A stretch of 64,000 bases of DNA from NCBI RefSeq assembly GCF_048323755.1, contig NZ_JBLWFS010000009.1, positions 103,052 to 167,051 on the forward strand. Reading direction: 5' to 3'. Position 1 is the stretch's first letter; each line of letters begins with the position of its first letter. This DNA comes from Alkalihalobacterium sp048323755. Lineage in GTDB: Bacteria > Bacillota > Bacilli > Bacillales > Bacillaceae_F. A program made the position numbers and the translations under genes. Positions 1 through 8,969 of the stretch are shown here, one piece after another. The notes under the pieces are model-generated. The model worked only from the letters and a program-made list of their open reading frames with translations. It ran no database searches and was not told where the DNA came from.

Positions 1-65
1 ACAGAAATAAACATTAAAATCATTGCAAAAAATGATACATACATATTAATCATAGCTTGTGACAA
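1..65 (-). CDS. DUF2768 (YphE-like) small membrane protein, 5' part only
   Basis: The N-terminal end of a gene that runs off the left edge. It reads MSQAMINMYVSFFAMILMFIS, a hydrophobic segment typical of the short YphE/DUF2768 family, which in B. subtilis lies between spoIVA/yphF and gpsA, so the position fits. I chose the TTG at 65 because AAGGAGG at 75-81 then has about 9 nt spacing; an in-frame ATG at 71 is only 3 nt from the SD. Function of the family is unknown. The family call rests on position and on only about 21 residues. Confidence 0.6.
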   Translation of the reverse strand, partial: MSQAMINMYVSFFAMILMFIS

Positions 66-140
66 TATCATCAACCTCCTTAATAACAAAATCTATTATA
101 TCATAGCAAAACATTTCAATAAATTGAATACTTGTCCAAA

Positions 141-177
141 AGAAAAAAGTTGGAGAATAGGGGCACCTATCTCCAAC
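141..177 (-). terminator. Rho-independent terminator after spoVIF
   Basis: On the minus strand an 8-bp stem (GTTGGAGA / TCTCCAAC, 149-156 and 170-177) is followed by TTTTTTCT. It lies downstream of the spoVIF stop and upstream of the DUF2768 gene. Confidence 0.8.
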
Positions 178-282
178 CTGACTAAAACCTTCACCCTTGT
201 GTTACAGCCTTCATGATAGCCGTTCGTTACATTATATGCTATAGGTGCTTTCTTGTCTTATACAGGAGCCTATTTCCTCCAC

Positions 283-537
283 CTATTTCTTACCAAACAT
301 TTTCGATAAAGATCCAAAATCCATTGGCATGTTATTATTAATGATCGCATTTACAATTTGATCTTCTTTCTCTTTGGAAACCGGTTTGTTTGCCAGTTTA
401 GCAACTTGCGCTACTAATTGACGAACTGTTTGCTCATCTTTTAAGTTTGCATTACTAACTGACTGCGCCAATTTAAAAATATCTTCTTGCTTAACATTTG
501 TTTTCTTTTCAATGTTATCAAAAAAGTTATTAGACAA
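283..537 (-). CDS. spoVIF: Stage VI sporulation protein F (SpoVIF)
   Basis: About 84 residues. The sequence starts SNNFFDNIEKKTNV, contains a KPVSKEKEDQIVNAI core and ends in MDFGSLSKMFGKK, which matches the SpoVIF/YjcC family of mother-cell proteins needed for proper spore coat assembly and resistance. The open frame extends upstream to an ATG at 570. The likely start is the TTG at 537, because GAGGGAGG lies 8 nt before it and the protein then has the family length (about 87 aa). It is followed by a strong terminator, so it is probably monocistronic. Not enzymatic; no membrane segment. Confidence 0.85.
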   Translation of the reverse strand: MSNNFFDNIEKKTNVKQEDIFKLAQSVSNANLKDEQTVRQLVAQVAKLANKPVSKEKEDQIVNAIINNNMPMDFGSLSKMFGKK

Positions 538-682
538 TGTATAGTCCTCCCTCATGAGTATTGTCATCATATCGTATGCGACATCAATTTCGCATGTGCA
601 TGAATACTCGTAAATAATAGAAGGTGGACCGACTTAGGCTTTAGCTCGTACTAATCGACTTAATGCCCATCATTTTTATCGC

Positions 683-1726
683 CTAATGCTCATTATTTGA
701 ATTTGGAAGTAAACCTGAAAAGTCTTCTCCCTCATGTTTTTTTACTCGTCCCATTAATTCTTCTACAGCGTCATCTGGTTTCTTTTTATTAAAAAGGACG
801 TCGTATAACGCACTCGTAATAGGCATATCAACATCAACCTTTTGGGCCAGTAGAAAAGCAGCTTCTGTTGTACGAATTCCTTCAACTACCATTCCCATTT
901 GATCAAGTACTTCATCAATTGACTTTCCTTTTCCTAACATATTGCCAGCTCGCCAATTTCGACTATGTACACTAGTACAAGTTACTATGAGATCCCCTAA
1001 ACCTGACAATCCGGAAAATGTTAATGGGTTTGCACCTAGTTTTATACCTAACCTTGTCATTTCTGCTAAGCCTCGGGTCATCAGAGCGGCTTTAGCATTA
1101 TCACCGAACCCTAATCCATCCGTTAACCCTGCACATAAAGCGATTATATTTTTTAGTGCTCCCCCTAGTTCCACCCCAATTAAATCTGCATTTGTATACA
1201 CGCGGAAACTTTGGTTCATAAATAGATCCTGAACTTGTTCAGCTGCATTCATATCTAATGACGAGACGGTTACAGTTGTTGGCTGACGCTTACTTACCTC
1301 TTCAGCATGACTTGGTCCTGATAAGACTACAATTGAATTAGAAAAACCAGCCGGAAGCTCTTCGGCAATCATTTCTGAAACTCGTTTTGATGAAGAAGGT
1401 TCAATTCCTTTACTTGCATGAATAATTGTGACACCATCTTTTAGATAAGGTTTGATCGCTTGCACAACCGTTCGCATAGACTTCGTTGGGACAACGAGTA
1501 AAATAGCTTCACTCTCCATTAATGTCGCTTCAATGTTTGTATACGCTGTGATATTGTGAGGTAAATCTACATCAGGTAAATACTTCACATTTGTATGCTT
1601 TTCTTTAATTTCCTTAACTTGATCTTGTCTTCTTGCCCACATTTGTACATCATGATGATTATCTGCTAACACCATGGCTAAAGCGGTTCCCCAACTCCCC
1701 GCACCTAAGACAGCTATTTTTGACAT
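683..1726 (-). CDS. gpsA: Glycerol-3-phosphate dehydrogenase [NAD(P)+]
   Basis: 347 aa, the usual GpsA length. It reduces dihydroxyacetone phosphate to sn-glycerol 3-phosphate for phospholipid synthesis. The N-terminal Rossmann motif GAGSWGTALA lies at residues 8-17. The conserved ASKGIE, the substrate region GVELGGALKNIIAL with its catalytic Lys, and GLGDLIVTC are all present. An open frame continues upstream to a TTG at 1759, but the ATG at 1726 fits homologues; its SD is weak, so translation may be coupled to something upstream. Gene order plsY-gpsA places two steps of phosphatidic-acid synthesis side by side (GpsA supplies the substrate of PlsY). Confidence 0.96.
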   Translation of the reverse strand: MSKIAVLGAGSWGTALAMVLADNHHDVQMWARRQDQVKEIKEKHTNVKYLPDVDLPHNITAYTNIEATLMESEAILLVVPTKSMRTVVQAIKPYLKDGVTIIHASKGIEPSSSKRVSEMIAEELPAGFSNSIVVLSGPSHAEEVSKRQPTTVTVSSLDMNAAEQVQDLFMNQSFRVYTNADLIGVELGGALKNIIALCAGLTDGLGFGDNAKAALMTRGLAEMTRLGIKLGANPLTFSGLSGLGDLIVTCTSVHSRNWRAGNMLGKGKSIDEVLDQMGMVVEGIRTTEAAFLLAQKVDVDMPITSALYDVLFNKKKPDDAVEELMGRVKKHEGEDFSGLLPNSNNEH

Positions 1727-1764
1727 ATGAAAATTCCGGTAATTAACAAAGAGCAACAAAACCT

Positions 1765-1791
1765 TTAGTTACAGCTGCAATGTTTCATCAC
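1765..1791 (-). other. Possible leader mini-ORF upstream of gpsA
   Basis: A GTG (1791) or ATG (1788) behind a good SD (GGGAGG at 1803-1808) opens a tiny frame reading MKHCSCN and stopping at 1765, about 38 nt before the gpsA start, which itself has a poor SD. It could allow translational coupling or be chance; nothing further supports it. Confidence 0.25.
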
Positions 1792-1897
1792 CAGAATTAC
1801 ACCTCCCTTAATTAACTTCTCGGTTTTATTATCTAAAGACTCTATGTTTTCTTGGTTACTTAGACTTACAGCCACTTATTCCAAATAAAATGAATGA

Positions 1898-1921
1898 AAG
1901 GGAGAAATGATATTCTCCCCT
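1898..1921 (-). terminator. Weak hairpin terminator after plsY
   Basis: Stem GGGAGAA/TTCTCCC (1900-1906 and 1913-1919) on the minus strand, followed by TTTCATTC. The short T tract makes this a weak or partial terminator between plsY and gpsA. Confidence 0.4.
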
Positions 1922-1944
1922 GAACGATAATGGTTATTCGATTG

Positions 1945-2553
1945 TTAAGTTGTCGCTTTCTTACCAAGTTTATTTTCTTTTCCTTGTATAAGGCGGACGA
2001 CATTTTGACGGTGTCTCCAAAAAGATAAAATGGTGACAAGCAAACTTAAGTAAAAATAAGCCATTGGATATTGATAAACGTTAGCAAGTAAGATCGTAGC
2101 AATTGTAGTTGCTACCATAAAAAGCAGTGACCCTAATGAAACAAATCGGGTTAAAGCAATAGTAATTATAGCAACTACTCCACCTATTAAAGCAGGAATA
2201 AGAACGATAGAAGCCATTACACCGATTGTTGTAGCTACTCCTTTTCCACCCCGAAACCCATAATAAATTGGCCAGTTATGCCCAAGGATAGCAGCTAATC
2301 CCGCAAGAGCGGGTGCCCATCCTGGACCAAGTATCCATAATGTTACTAATACGGCAAGGATGCCTTTAGCCATATCTAATAACAAGACAGTAACTGCTGG
2401 TCCGACCCCAAGTACTCGTAGTGTATTCGTTGCTCCTGCATTACCACTCCCATGTTGCCTAATATCAACCTTTTTAATTTGTTTCGTTATGATATAGCTG
2501 AAACTAATTGAACCAATTAAGTAAGAAATAACAAATGCAATTATAATTTCCAT
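1945..2553 (-). CDS. plsY: Acyl-phosphate:glycerol-3-phosphate acyltransferase PlsY
   Basis: 202-aa polytopic membrane enzyme that transfers the acyl group from acyl-phosphate to glycerol 3-phosphate, the first acylation of Gram-positive phospholipid synthesis. Family motifs are visible: SGNAGATNTLR (near residue 36, motif 1), GHNWPIYYGFRGGKGVAT (near 91-108, motif 2, glycine-rich and phosphate-binding) and FVSLGSLL (motif 3). Several hydrophobic segments are present. The ATG at 2553 has GGGGAGAG upstream. It sits between der and gpsA, whose product is its substrate. Confidence 0.96.
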   Translation of the reverse strand: MEIIIAFVISYLIGSISFSYIITKQIKKVDIRQHGSGNAGATNTLRVLGVGPAVTVLLLDMAKGILAVLVTLWILGPGWAPALAGLAAILGHNWPIYYGFRGGKGVATTIGVMASIVLIPALIGGVVAIITIALTRFVSLGSLLFMVATTIATILLANVYQYPMAYFYLSLLVTILSFWRHRQNVVRLIQGKENKLGKKATT

Positions 2554-2703
2554 TGAACTCTCCCCTACTAACTTTAAAGTGAGTGCCCAGCTTCATCTTT
2601 AACATTAAATTGGGCGCCATTTCGTCTAATTTAACCAAACGGCTTCAGCAACCATTCCCCTATAGTTGCCTAAGTTGTTTTAATCGATAGCCTTTAGTTT
2701 AAC

Positions 2704-4017
2704 TTACTCACTTTTTTTACGAGCAAAGATTTTAATTGGTGTTCCTTCGAACTCAAATGTTTGTCTCAAACGATTTTCAAGAAAGCGCTGATACGAAAAG
2801 TGCATAAGTTCAGGTTCGTTCACAAAGAAAACAAAGGTCGGTGGTCCAACAGCGACCTGTGTAGCATAATTAATTTTTAGACGCTTACCTTTGTCTGTAG
2901 GCGTTGGGTTCATTGCAACAGCATCCATCACCATGTCATTTAAGACACTAGTAGACACACGTAGATTATGGTTTTCAGAAACTTTTTGAACCGTAGGTAA
3001 AATATGTTGTAATCTTTGCTTTAGTTTTGCTGAGGTAAATAAGATAGGTGCATAACTTAAAAATAAGAAATGATCGCGGATTTTTTGCTCAAAATTCTGC
3101 ATCGTCTTATCGTCTTTGGCAATTGCATCCCACTTGTTGACAACGATAATTACAGCTCGTCCTGCTTCATGAGCGTATCCTGCAATCTTCTTATCTTGCT
3201 CGATAATGCCTTCCTCTGCATTTAAAACAACTAAAACGACATCTGAACGTTCAATAGCTTTTAAAGACCTAAGAACACTATATTTTTCTGTTGTTTCATA
3301 CACTTTTCCACGCTTTCGCATACCAGCTGTATCTATTAGAACATAATCTTGTCCATCACGTTCGAAAGGTGTATCAATCGCATCTCTTGTCGTTCCAGGT
3401 ATATTACTAACAATGACTCGATCCTCACCGAGTAATGCATTCACTAAAGAAGATTTCCCTACATTTGGGCGCCCGATTAATGAAATTCTAATCGTGTCCT
3501 CATCATACGGATCTTCTTCTTCGTCAGGAAAGTGCTTGATTACTTCATCTAATAAATCACCTAAACCGAGACCATGCGATCCCGAGATAGGAATAGGTTC
3601 TCCAAGCCCTAAAGAATAAAACTCATAAATTTTTTCTCGTTGTTCTGGATTATCTATTTTATTTACTCCAAGAACGACAGGCTTTTTCGACTTAAACAAC
3701 ATTTTCACTACTTCTTCATCTGCACCTGTAATTCCTTCTCTACCATTAACAATAAAGATAATAACATCGGCTTCTTTAATGGCAAGCTCAGCTTGCTCAC
3801 GCATTTGGACTAATAATGGCTCATCACTAAGTTCAATACCACCTGTGTCAATTAAATTAAAATCCCGATGCAGCCATTCTCCAGAACTATAAATACGATC
3901 ACGAGTTACACCTGGCATATCTTCAACAATTGCAACTCTCTCCCCAACAATTCGATTAAAAATCGTTGACTTTCCTACATTTGGACGACCAACGATTGCA
4001 ACTACTGGTTTGGGCAT
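2704..4017 (-). CDS. der: Ribosome biogenesis GTPase Der (EngA)
   Basis: 437 aa with two tandem GTPase domains and a C-terminal KH-like domain, the defining Der/EngA layout. G1 motifs are GRPNVGKST at residues 10-18 and GRPNVGKSS near 182-190. The second domain also shows DTAGMRKRG (G3) and NKWD (G4). Der acts in late assembly of the 50S ribosomal subunit and is normally essential. A possible promoter lies at 4101-4130 in the gap to yphA. No clear terminator was seen before plsY. Confidence 0.97.
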   Translation of the reverse strand: MPKPVVAIVGRPNVGKSTIFNRIVGERVAIVEDMPGVTRDRIYSSGEWLHRDFNLIDTGGIELSDEPLLVQMREQAELAIKEADVIIFIVNGREGITGADEEVVKMLFKSKKPVVLGVNKIDNPEQREKIYEFYSLGLGEPIPISGSHGLGLGDLLDEVIKHFPDEEEDPYDEDTIRISLIGRPNVGKSSLVNALLGEDRVIVSNIPGTTRDAIDTPFERDGQDYVLIDTAGMRKRGKVYETTEKYSVLRSLKAIERSDVVLVVLNAEEGIIEQDKKIAGYAHEAGRAVIIVVNKWDAIAKDDKTMQNFEQKIRDHFLFLSYAPILFTSAKLKQRLQHILPTVQKVSENHNLRVSTSVLNDMVMDAVAMNPTPTDKGKRLKINYATQVAVGPPTFVFFVNEPELMHFSYQRFLENRLRQTFEFEGTPIKIFARKKSE

Positions 4018-4100
4018 ACTTTCACTACCTTTCTTTCTATATCTACACTTTACAAATACTGTATTTGTCGTGCGGACGATTTTGGTAACACAACTAATCT

Positions 4101-4130
4101 ATTCTAACAAATATAGGTGCTATTCGACAA
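4101..4130 (-). promoter_or_regulatory. Candidate sigma-A promoter for der
   Basis: Minus strand: TTGTCG (4125-4130), 18-nt spacer, TAGAAT (4101-4106), about 85 nt upstream of the der start. A visual match only. Confidence 0.4.
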
Positions 4131-4178
4131 TTAGATTATTTTTAAACAGCCTAATTATCGTACATCCTCTAAATAGTA

Positions 4179-4799
4179 TTAACGAAAAACACGGATATCT
4201 TTCCCTCTTGATGCAGGTAGTTTTCTTACATATTGACCCATATACTCACAGAACTGCTCAAAAGTATGCCAGCTGATAATTACAACAGAAGTTATCGCGA
4301 TCATATCAAAAAAAGTGGCCGTTCCAAGTATTTGTACTCCATAAATACTTGAGAGAAAGTTTTTAAACAATAACTCGCCTTGTATCAAGCCGGATACTGA
4401 AATTACAAACCTCCCACGTAAATCTTTTACTAAAACAATTGTAATAATAGCAATAAGAGCTGAGATAACCCACATTTTATCGACAAGTAAAAACATAACA
4501 GGATCATAAAGTTCAACGAGGTGAAGTCCTGCAAATAAAAAAGTTAGTATCATTGATATAAATAACATGTACATCATCATTATTATGTTATAGCTTGAAA
4601 TTAACCAGTAACAAAGAAACGAAATGAGTAAATAAGCATAAGAAATTTCGTACATACCTATTGAAAAAGACTTATTAAATAAAAATATGATTACAAGTAT
4701 CCAAAAGGATATCCATGTTCGTTTTTTTGATTTGTTTAAATAAAAGGTACATATAATCCAGCTTATCCACATAAACCAAATAAACCAAATGCCCTCCAT
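4179..4799 (-). CDS. yphA: YphA-like multi-pass membrane protein
   Basis: 206 aa, rich in Trp/Ile/Leu, with about six hydrophobic segments and a basic C-terminus (YVRKLPASRGKDIRVFR). Length and position, next to der, match B. subtilis YphA (about 199 aa), whose function is unknown. The open frame extends to 4865, but the ATG at 4799 (MEGIWFIWF) has an AGGTGGTG SD-like stretch 8 nt upstream and gives the family length. Identification is mainly by position and topology. Confidence 0.7.
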   Translation of the reverse strand: MEGIWFIWFMWISWIICTFYLNKSKKRTWISFWILVIIFLFNKSFSIGMYEISYAYLLISFLCYWLISSYNIIMMMYMLFISMILTFLFAGLHLVELYDPVMFLLVDKMWVISALIAIITIVLVKDLRGRFVISVSGLIQGELLFKNFLSSIYGVQILGTATFFDMIAITSVVIISWHTFEQFCEYMGQYVRKLPASRGKDIRVFR

Positions 4800-4937
4800 G
4801 CGCTCATCACCACCTATCCTTAACATATCCTTAACATTATGTACAATTCTAAAAATACTAATCATTTATGCATAAAAGTTATAAGGTTGTGAGACACTAC
4901 TCAGGATTCTTAGACACGAGTAAGGAGGGAAATGAAT

Positions 4938-5069
4938 ATGGGCAAAGATCGCCAAGAGAGAAAATTAAGGAAGTCAGATAAAGTTGAACTAGACAGAGAT
5001 CAAGATTTAAAATATAGTGGTGCAACTAAACTTGAAGGTCCAGAAGAAGCACGTAAACGCCAGCGATAA
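4938..5069 (+). CDS. ypzI: YpzI family small protein
   Basis: A 43-aa highly charged ORF with the strong SD AAGGAGG about 9 nt upstream of the ATG at 4938. It begins MGKDRQERKLRKSDKVELD and ends GATKLEGPEEARKRQR, which I recognise as the YpzI family, a short protein conserved in Bacillaceae near der/fni. It is divergent from yphA and followed by a hairpin terminator at 5099-5125. An in-frame ATG at 4932 is an alternative start. Function unknown. Confidence 0.85.
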   Translation: MGKDRQERKLRKSDKVELDRDQDLKYSGATKLEGPEEARKRQR

Positions 5070-5098
5070 ATGAACAAAAAGCCATGAGGCATGTAAAG

Positions 5099-5125
5099 AA
5101 AAGAGGCCCTATATCAGCCTCTTTT
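5099..5125. terminator. Bidirectional hairpin terminator
   Basis: Nine-bp stem AAAAGAGGC / GCCTCTTTT at 5099-5107 and 5117-5125. The flanking A and T runs let it serve ypzI on plus and possibly the fni operon on minus. Confidence 0.7.
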
Positions 5126-5175
5126 CTCAAAGATTGTTCACTCTTGCTTTTGGGCCGTAAATCGAGCCGATACTT

Positions 5176-5240
5176 GGCTCTGCACGCAAAGCGTGAAGGA
5201 AAAAAAGGTCTAAAAGCAACAAAGTATACGAAAAACAGCC
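5176..5240 (-). repeat. Dispersed GGCT...AGCC repeat, copy 1
   Basis: On minus it reads GGCTG, a stretch containing CGTATACTTTGTTGCTTTT, a T run, then CTTCACGCTTTGCGTG and AGAGCC. Copy 2 at 17839-17901 (plus) shares about 23 identical bases around GTATACTTTGTTGC, the CTTCAC..GCGTG hairpin and the same end motifs. It lies just beyond the fni stop. Confidence 0.7.
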
Positions 5241-5248
5241 TTTTTTAA

Positions 5249-6301
5249 TTACCTACGACTAAACTCTTCAGTAGAGAAACCTCTTTGTTTAAGCCAATGA
5301 TAGGTTGGTCCACTTATAACAAGCGGGACCTTTTTTAATTCATCTACATTTTTGGCACCTAGAGCTGTCATAAGCATTTTAATTTCAGAATGCATACTTT
5401 CAATTTCTTTAACTAATGTTTCTTCGCCGTCATCTAACAATATTTTTAGAAAATAGCCTGCTAACCCAGTTGCCGTTGCCCCTAGAGAAAGTGACTTAAT
5501 GATATCAAGGGCGTTCTGGATTCCACCTGAAGCTATAACATCCATGAAAGGTTGACTCTTTACAACCTCTACGATAGAGGATGTAGTTTGTATACCCCAG
5601 TCATTAAAAAATTGTAAAACTTTTTCACGCCTCATGTTTTCAATTTTAGAGAAATTAGTTCCACCAAAACCCCCAACATCAACAATAGTTACACCCGCAT
5701 CTGCTAATTTTTTCGCTGTCTCTTTACTCATCCCATATCCCACCTCTTTAACAATGACAGGAACAGGTAACGCATTAACTATCTTTTCTATTCGATCAAT
5801 AGCACCTGAAAAGTCTCTATCACCTTCAGGCATAACGAGTTCTTGAACGACGTTAAGGTGAATTTGCAAAGCATTAGCCTCAAGCATATCAACAGCTACT
5901 TTGGCTTGTTCAACCGTTGCTTCACTGCCTAGATTACCGATGATAACACCCTTAGGATATACTTTTCTTACAATGCTATAAGATGCACGTTCTTCAACGT
6001 TTTTAATCGCAGCCATCTGAGAACCCACCGCTATACCAATGTTTGTATGTTTAGCTACTTCAGCTAAGCGTTGGTTTACATTTTTCGTACGCTCACCACC
6101 GCCACCTGTCATCGCATTGATAAAAATCGGCGAACTCATAACAAGTTCGCCGATAGTAGTAGATATATCAACACGTTCACTATTCATATTAGGCAAGCTT
6201 TGGTGAACAAACTGCACATCATTAAATCCATGCTTTTTTTCTTGCCCGATTTCAATTGCATGGGCAATATGTTCATTTTTTCTTACAGAACGAAGTGTCA
6301 A
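5249..6301 (-). CDS. fni: Type 2 isopentenyl-diphosphate delta-isomerase
   Basis: 350-aa FMN-dependent enzyme that interconverts IPP and DMAPP for isoprenoid synthesis (non-homologous to type 1 Idi). Family signatures: MTGGGGERT near the N-terminus, GSQMAA, HLNVVQELVMPEGDR, VKEVGYGMSKETA (FMN contact), DVGGFGGTNF and ASGGIQNALD. I chose TTG at 6301 because AGGTG lies 6 nt before it and the N-terminus then aligns with B. subtilis Fni; a GTG at 6310 is the other option. It starts 9 nt after the ypfD stop, so it is the last gene of cmk-plsC-ypfD-fni. Confidence 0.95.
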   Translation of the reverse strand: MTLRSVRKNEHIAHAIEIGQEKKHGFNDVQFVHQSLPNMNSERVDISTTIGELVMSSPIFINAMTGGGGERTKNVNQRLAEVAKHTNIGIAVGSQMAAIKNVEERASYSIVRKVYPKGVIIGNLGSEATVEQAKVAVDMLEANALQIHLNVVQELVMPEGDRDFSGAIDRIEKIVNALPVPVIVKEVGYGMSKETAKKLADAGVTIVDVGGFGGTNFSKIENMRREKVLQFFNDWGIQTTSSIVEVVKSQPFMDVIASGGIQNALDIIKSLSLGATATGLAGYFLKILLDDGEETLVKEIESMHSEIKMLMTALGAKNVDELKKVPLVISGPTYHWLKQRGFSTEEFSRR

Positions 6302-6310
6302 TGTTATCAC

Positions 6311-7459
6311 CTACGATTTATACTTTTTTAGTTGATCTCCAATCATATCGCCTAAAGAAAACCCTGAGTGTTCGTCTTCATTTTTCGTATATTGTTCTGG
6401 AACTTCTTCAACTGTATCCTCTTCTTGTAGTGCACGAATACTTAAAGAAATACGTTTTTCGCCAACGTTAATATCGAGTACTTTTGCTTCAACTTTATCG
6501 CCTTCTGTAAGAACTTCTTGAGGTGTGCCGATATGACGATTAGCGATTTGTGAGATATGAACAAGTCCTTCTACACCTGGAGCCACTTCAACGAAAGCGC
6601 CAAACGAAACTAGCCGCTTTACTGTTCCTTGTACAACATCACCAGTCCTAATTTCACCTGCAACTGTTTCCCAAGGACCAGGCAATGTATCTTTTAGCGA
6701 AAGAGAAACTCTCTCTTTTTCAGCATCTACTGATAACACTTTAACTTTCACCTGGTCCCCTTCTTTGACAACGTCTGAAGGTTTTTCAACACGATGGTGA
6801 GCTAGTTGTGAGATATGTACAAGTCCATCCACACCACCTAGATCAACAAATGCACCAAAGTCTGTTAAACGTTGAACTGTTCCTTCCACAACATCGCCTT
6901 CATTTAAAGAGCTAAGAACAGATATTTTTTTATTTGTCACTTCTTCATCTAGGACAGCACGTTGAGACAGGATAAGCTTGTTGTTTTCAGGCTCCATTTC
7001 AACCACTTTAAGGCGTAGTGTACGTCCTTTATAATTTGAGAAATCCTCTACGAAATGTCTTTCAACAAGTGACGCAGGAATAAATCCTCTAACTCCTAAG
7101 TCAACAACAAGTCCACCTTTAACAACATCAGCTACTTGAGCTTCAATCGTTTCTTGATTAGCAAACTTTTCCTGTAACTCAGTCCATGCTTTTTCTGCTT
7201 GTACTGCTCGTTTTGAAAGTACAAGTTCATCATCCTGTACTTTACTAACCTTTAGTTCAACATCATCTCCAACATTTAATACGTCACTTACTTTTTCGAC
7301 GTGAAGACTTGACAATTCACTAATTGGAATAATGCCATCTACTTTGAAACCAACATCAACAAAAGCTTGTTTATCCTCTACTTTTGTAACTTTACCAGTT
7401 ACAGTGTCACCTACGTTAAAAGCTTTAATTGTCATTTCACTGTTCATTTCTTCCACCAT
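6311..7459 (-). CDS. ypfD: S1-domain RNA-binding protein YpfD (30S ribosomal protein S1 homologue)
   Basis: 382 aa, the same length as B. subtilis YpfD, with four S1 (OB-fold) domains beginning near residues 12, 97, 185 and 270. Repeats 3 and 4 are the best conserved (GTVQRLTDFGAFVDLGG..GLVHISQ and GTVKRLVSFGAFVEV..GLVHISQ). Bacillaceae homologues bind RNA and are not stable core ribosomal proteins as in E. coli. The ATG at 7459 has AAGGAGG 8 nt upstream; the longer frame to 7477 has no SD. The C-terminus is acidic and low in complexity. Confidence 0.93.
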   Translation of the reverse strand: MVEEMNSEMTIKAFNVGDTVTGKVTKVEDKQAFVDVGFKVDGIIPISELSSLHVEKVSDVLNVGDDVELKVSKVQDDELVLSKRAVQAEKAWTELQEKFANQETIEAQVADVVKGGLVVDLGVRGFIPASLVERHFVEDFSNYKGRTLRLKVVEMEPENNKLILSQRAVLDEEVTNKKISVLSSLNEGDVVEGTVQRLTDFGAFVDLGGVDGLVHISQLAHHRVEKPSDVVKEGDQVKVKVLSVDAEKERVSLSLKDTLPGPWETVAGEIRTGDVVQGTVKRLVSFGAFVEVAPGVEGLVHISQIANRHIGTPQEVLTEGDKVEAKVLDINVGEKRISLSIRALQEEDTVEEVPEQYTKNEDEHSGFSLGDMIGDQLKKYKS

Positions 7460-7558
7460 GACCATTGCCTCCTTCAATGTCCAGCATCGGGACGAATATT
7501 ACAATTTTTTATTACACCTTTCACGATGTGAAAGAGCTGTACCACTAAAAAATGATTG

Positions 7559-8140
7559 TTACTTGTGCTTATGTAATAATTCAGCAATTGCATTCATAAT
7601 ATAGTCAGTTACTTCACCTGAGGATGCTTTAGCAACGCGCAAACTTTCCATCTCTAAAGGTTCACCGTATATAACCCTCAACTTACTAAAAGGTTTATAG
7701 CTACCAATAATAGCACAAGGTATGACCACCGCATCAGTACGCAACGCAAAAAAACCAGCACCTGCTAACCCTTTTCCTAAATTGCCATCTTTACTTCTCG
7801 TACCTTCTGGAAAGAGACCAAGAGCTTCTCCTTCTTTGAGGATTTTCAACCCTAGTTTTAATGCTTGCTTATCACCAGAGCCCCTTTTTACAGGAAAGGC
7901 ACCAACAGCCGAGATTAAACGGCCTAATAAGGGAACCTTAAATAACTCTGCTTTCGCCATATAGTGAACTTTTCTTGGTACATATGAACCTAAAAACGGT
8001 GGGTCAAAATTATGGATATGATTACTACAGAGTAATACAGGTCCTTCTTTAGGTATATGCTCTAATCCTATTGTTTCAACACGATAAGTTGTGGAGAAAA
8101 ACGACCTGCACAAACCTCGTCCAAATACATATAAATTCAT
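7559..8140 (-). CDS. plsC: 1-acyl-sn-glycerol-3-phosphate acyltransferase
   Basis: 193-aa PlsC-family acyltransferase making phosphatidic acid from lysophosphatidic acid. The catalytic H-x4-D motif appears as SNHIHNFDPP, and the second block as FPEGTRSKDG. Downstream VVIPCAI is the usual block IV. The start at 8140 lies 5 nt after the cmk stop, and the SD GAGGAGAGG is inside the 3' end of cmk, indicating translational coupling. With gpsA and plsY, the window holds the classic set for making phosphatidic acid from DHAP. Confidence 0.93.
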   Translation of the reverse strand: MNLYVFGRGLCRSFFSTTYRVETIGLEHIPKEGPVLLCSNHIHNFDPPFLGSYVPRKVHYMAKAELFKVPLLGRLISAVGAFPVKRGSGDKQALKLGLKILKEGEALGLFPEGTRSKDGNLGKGLAGAGFFALRTDAVVIPCAIIGSYKPFSKLRVIYGEPLEMESLRVAKASSGEVTDYIMNAIAELLHKHK

Positions 8141-8145
8141 GAAAT

Positions 8146-8817
8146 TTAGAACCTCTCCTCAACTAAATGTAATATATTTTCAACCACTTCAGGTATGGAC
8201 ATATGTGTGGAGTCAATTACAACTGCATCAGAAGCTTGTTGTAATGGGGCAAACTCACGATTTGAGTCTAAATCATCACGCCTGGCAATCTCTTCTTTTA
8301 ACTTTTCAAAATCTGAAGGAAAACCTTTTTGAAGATTTTCTTCATGTCTTCTCTTCGCACGTTCTTCTACTGAAGCAGTTAAAAAAACTTTGACTTCAGC
8401 TTGAGGAAGAACATGAGTGCCTATGTCTCTTCCATCCATAACGGTCCCACCACTCTCGGCCATCTTTTGCTGTTGCTTGACCATTTCGAGGCGAACTTCT
8501 TCATGACTGGCTACGATTGACACAGTATTTGTAACTTCACTTGATCGAATTTCTTCGGTTACTTCTTCCTCATTCACGTAAACTAATGTACCTAATGAAG
8601 TAGGCTTTAGTATAATTAAAGTTTTATCAAGTAATTCCTTTAGTTGCCTACCCTCTTTAGGGTCAATTGAACGTTTTAAGGCACAATAGGTTAATGCCCG
8701 GTACATTGCTCCGGTATCAATATATAAATAGGATAACTGTTCAGCTACCATTTTTGCTACGGTGCTTTTTCCAGCGCCTGCTGGTCCATCTATTGCTATG
8801 TTTGATTTTCGATTCAT
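8146..8817 (-). CDS. cmk: Cytidylate kinase
   Basis: 223 aa. It phosphorylates CMP and dCMP to the diphosphates. The Walker A motif is GPAGAGKST at residues 11-19. TGAMYRA (near 36-42), MDGRDIGTHVLP (near 126-137) and the lid region RAKRRHEE follow in the expected order. First gene of cmk-plsC-ypfD-fni. The 150-bp gap to ypfA shows no strong terminator. Confidence 0.97.
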   Translation of the reverse strand: MNRKSNIAIDGPAGAGKSTVAKMVAEQLSYLYIDTGAMYRALTYCALKRSIDPKEGRQLKELLDKTLIILKPTSLGTLVYVNEEEVTEEIRSSEVTNTVSIVASHEEVRLEMVKQQQKMAESGGTVMDGRDIGTHVLPQAEVKVFLTASVEERAKRRHEENLQKGFPSDFEKLKEEIARRDDLDSNREFAPLQQASDAVVIDSTHMSIPEVVENILHLVEERF

Positions 8818-8969
8818 AATACACCTCTACTACGATCTATCTTAGTTGTTCAATACTGTTCCAATAAAGGTAAAATAATCTAATAACACTATCATATCAT
8901 ACCACATTAAGCTAACAAAGGTCTAACGATTGTAACTAATAAACAAATATTCTTAACTTTCCAATAAAT

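Noticed and set aside
610..655. Minor resemblance to the 3' end of 23S rRNA (CGTACTAATCGACTTAAT)
   Set aside because: Only a short, gapped match with no flanking rRNA sequence; most likely chance.
4010..4276. 88-aa plus-strand frame
   Set aside because: Overlaps the ends of der and yphA, no SD, composition unlike a protein.
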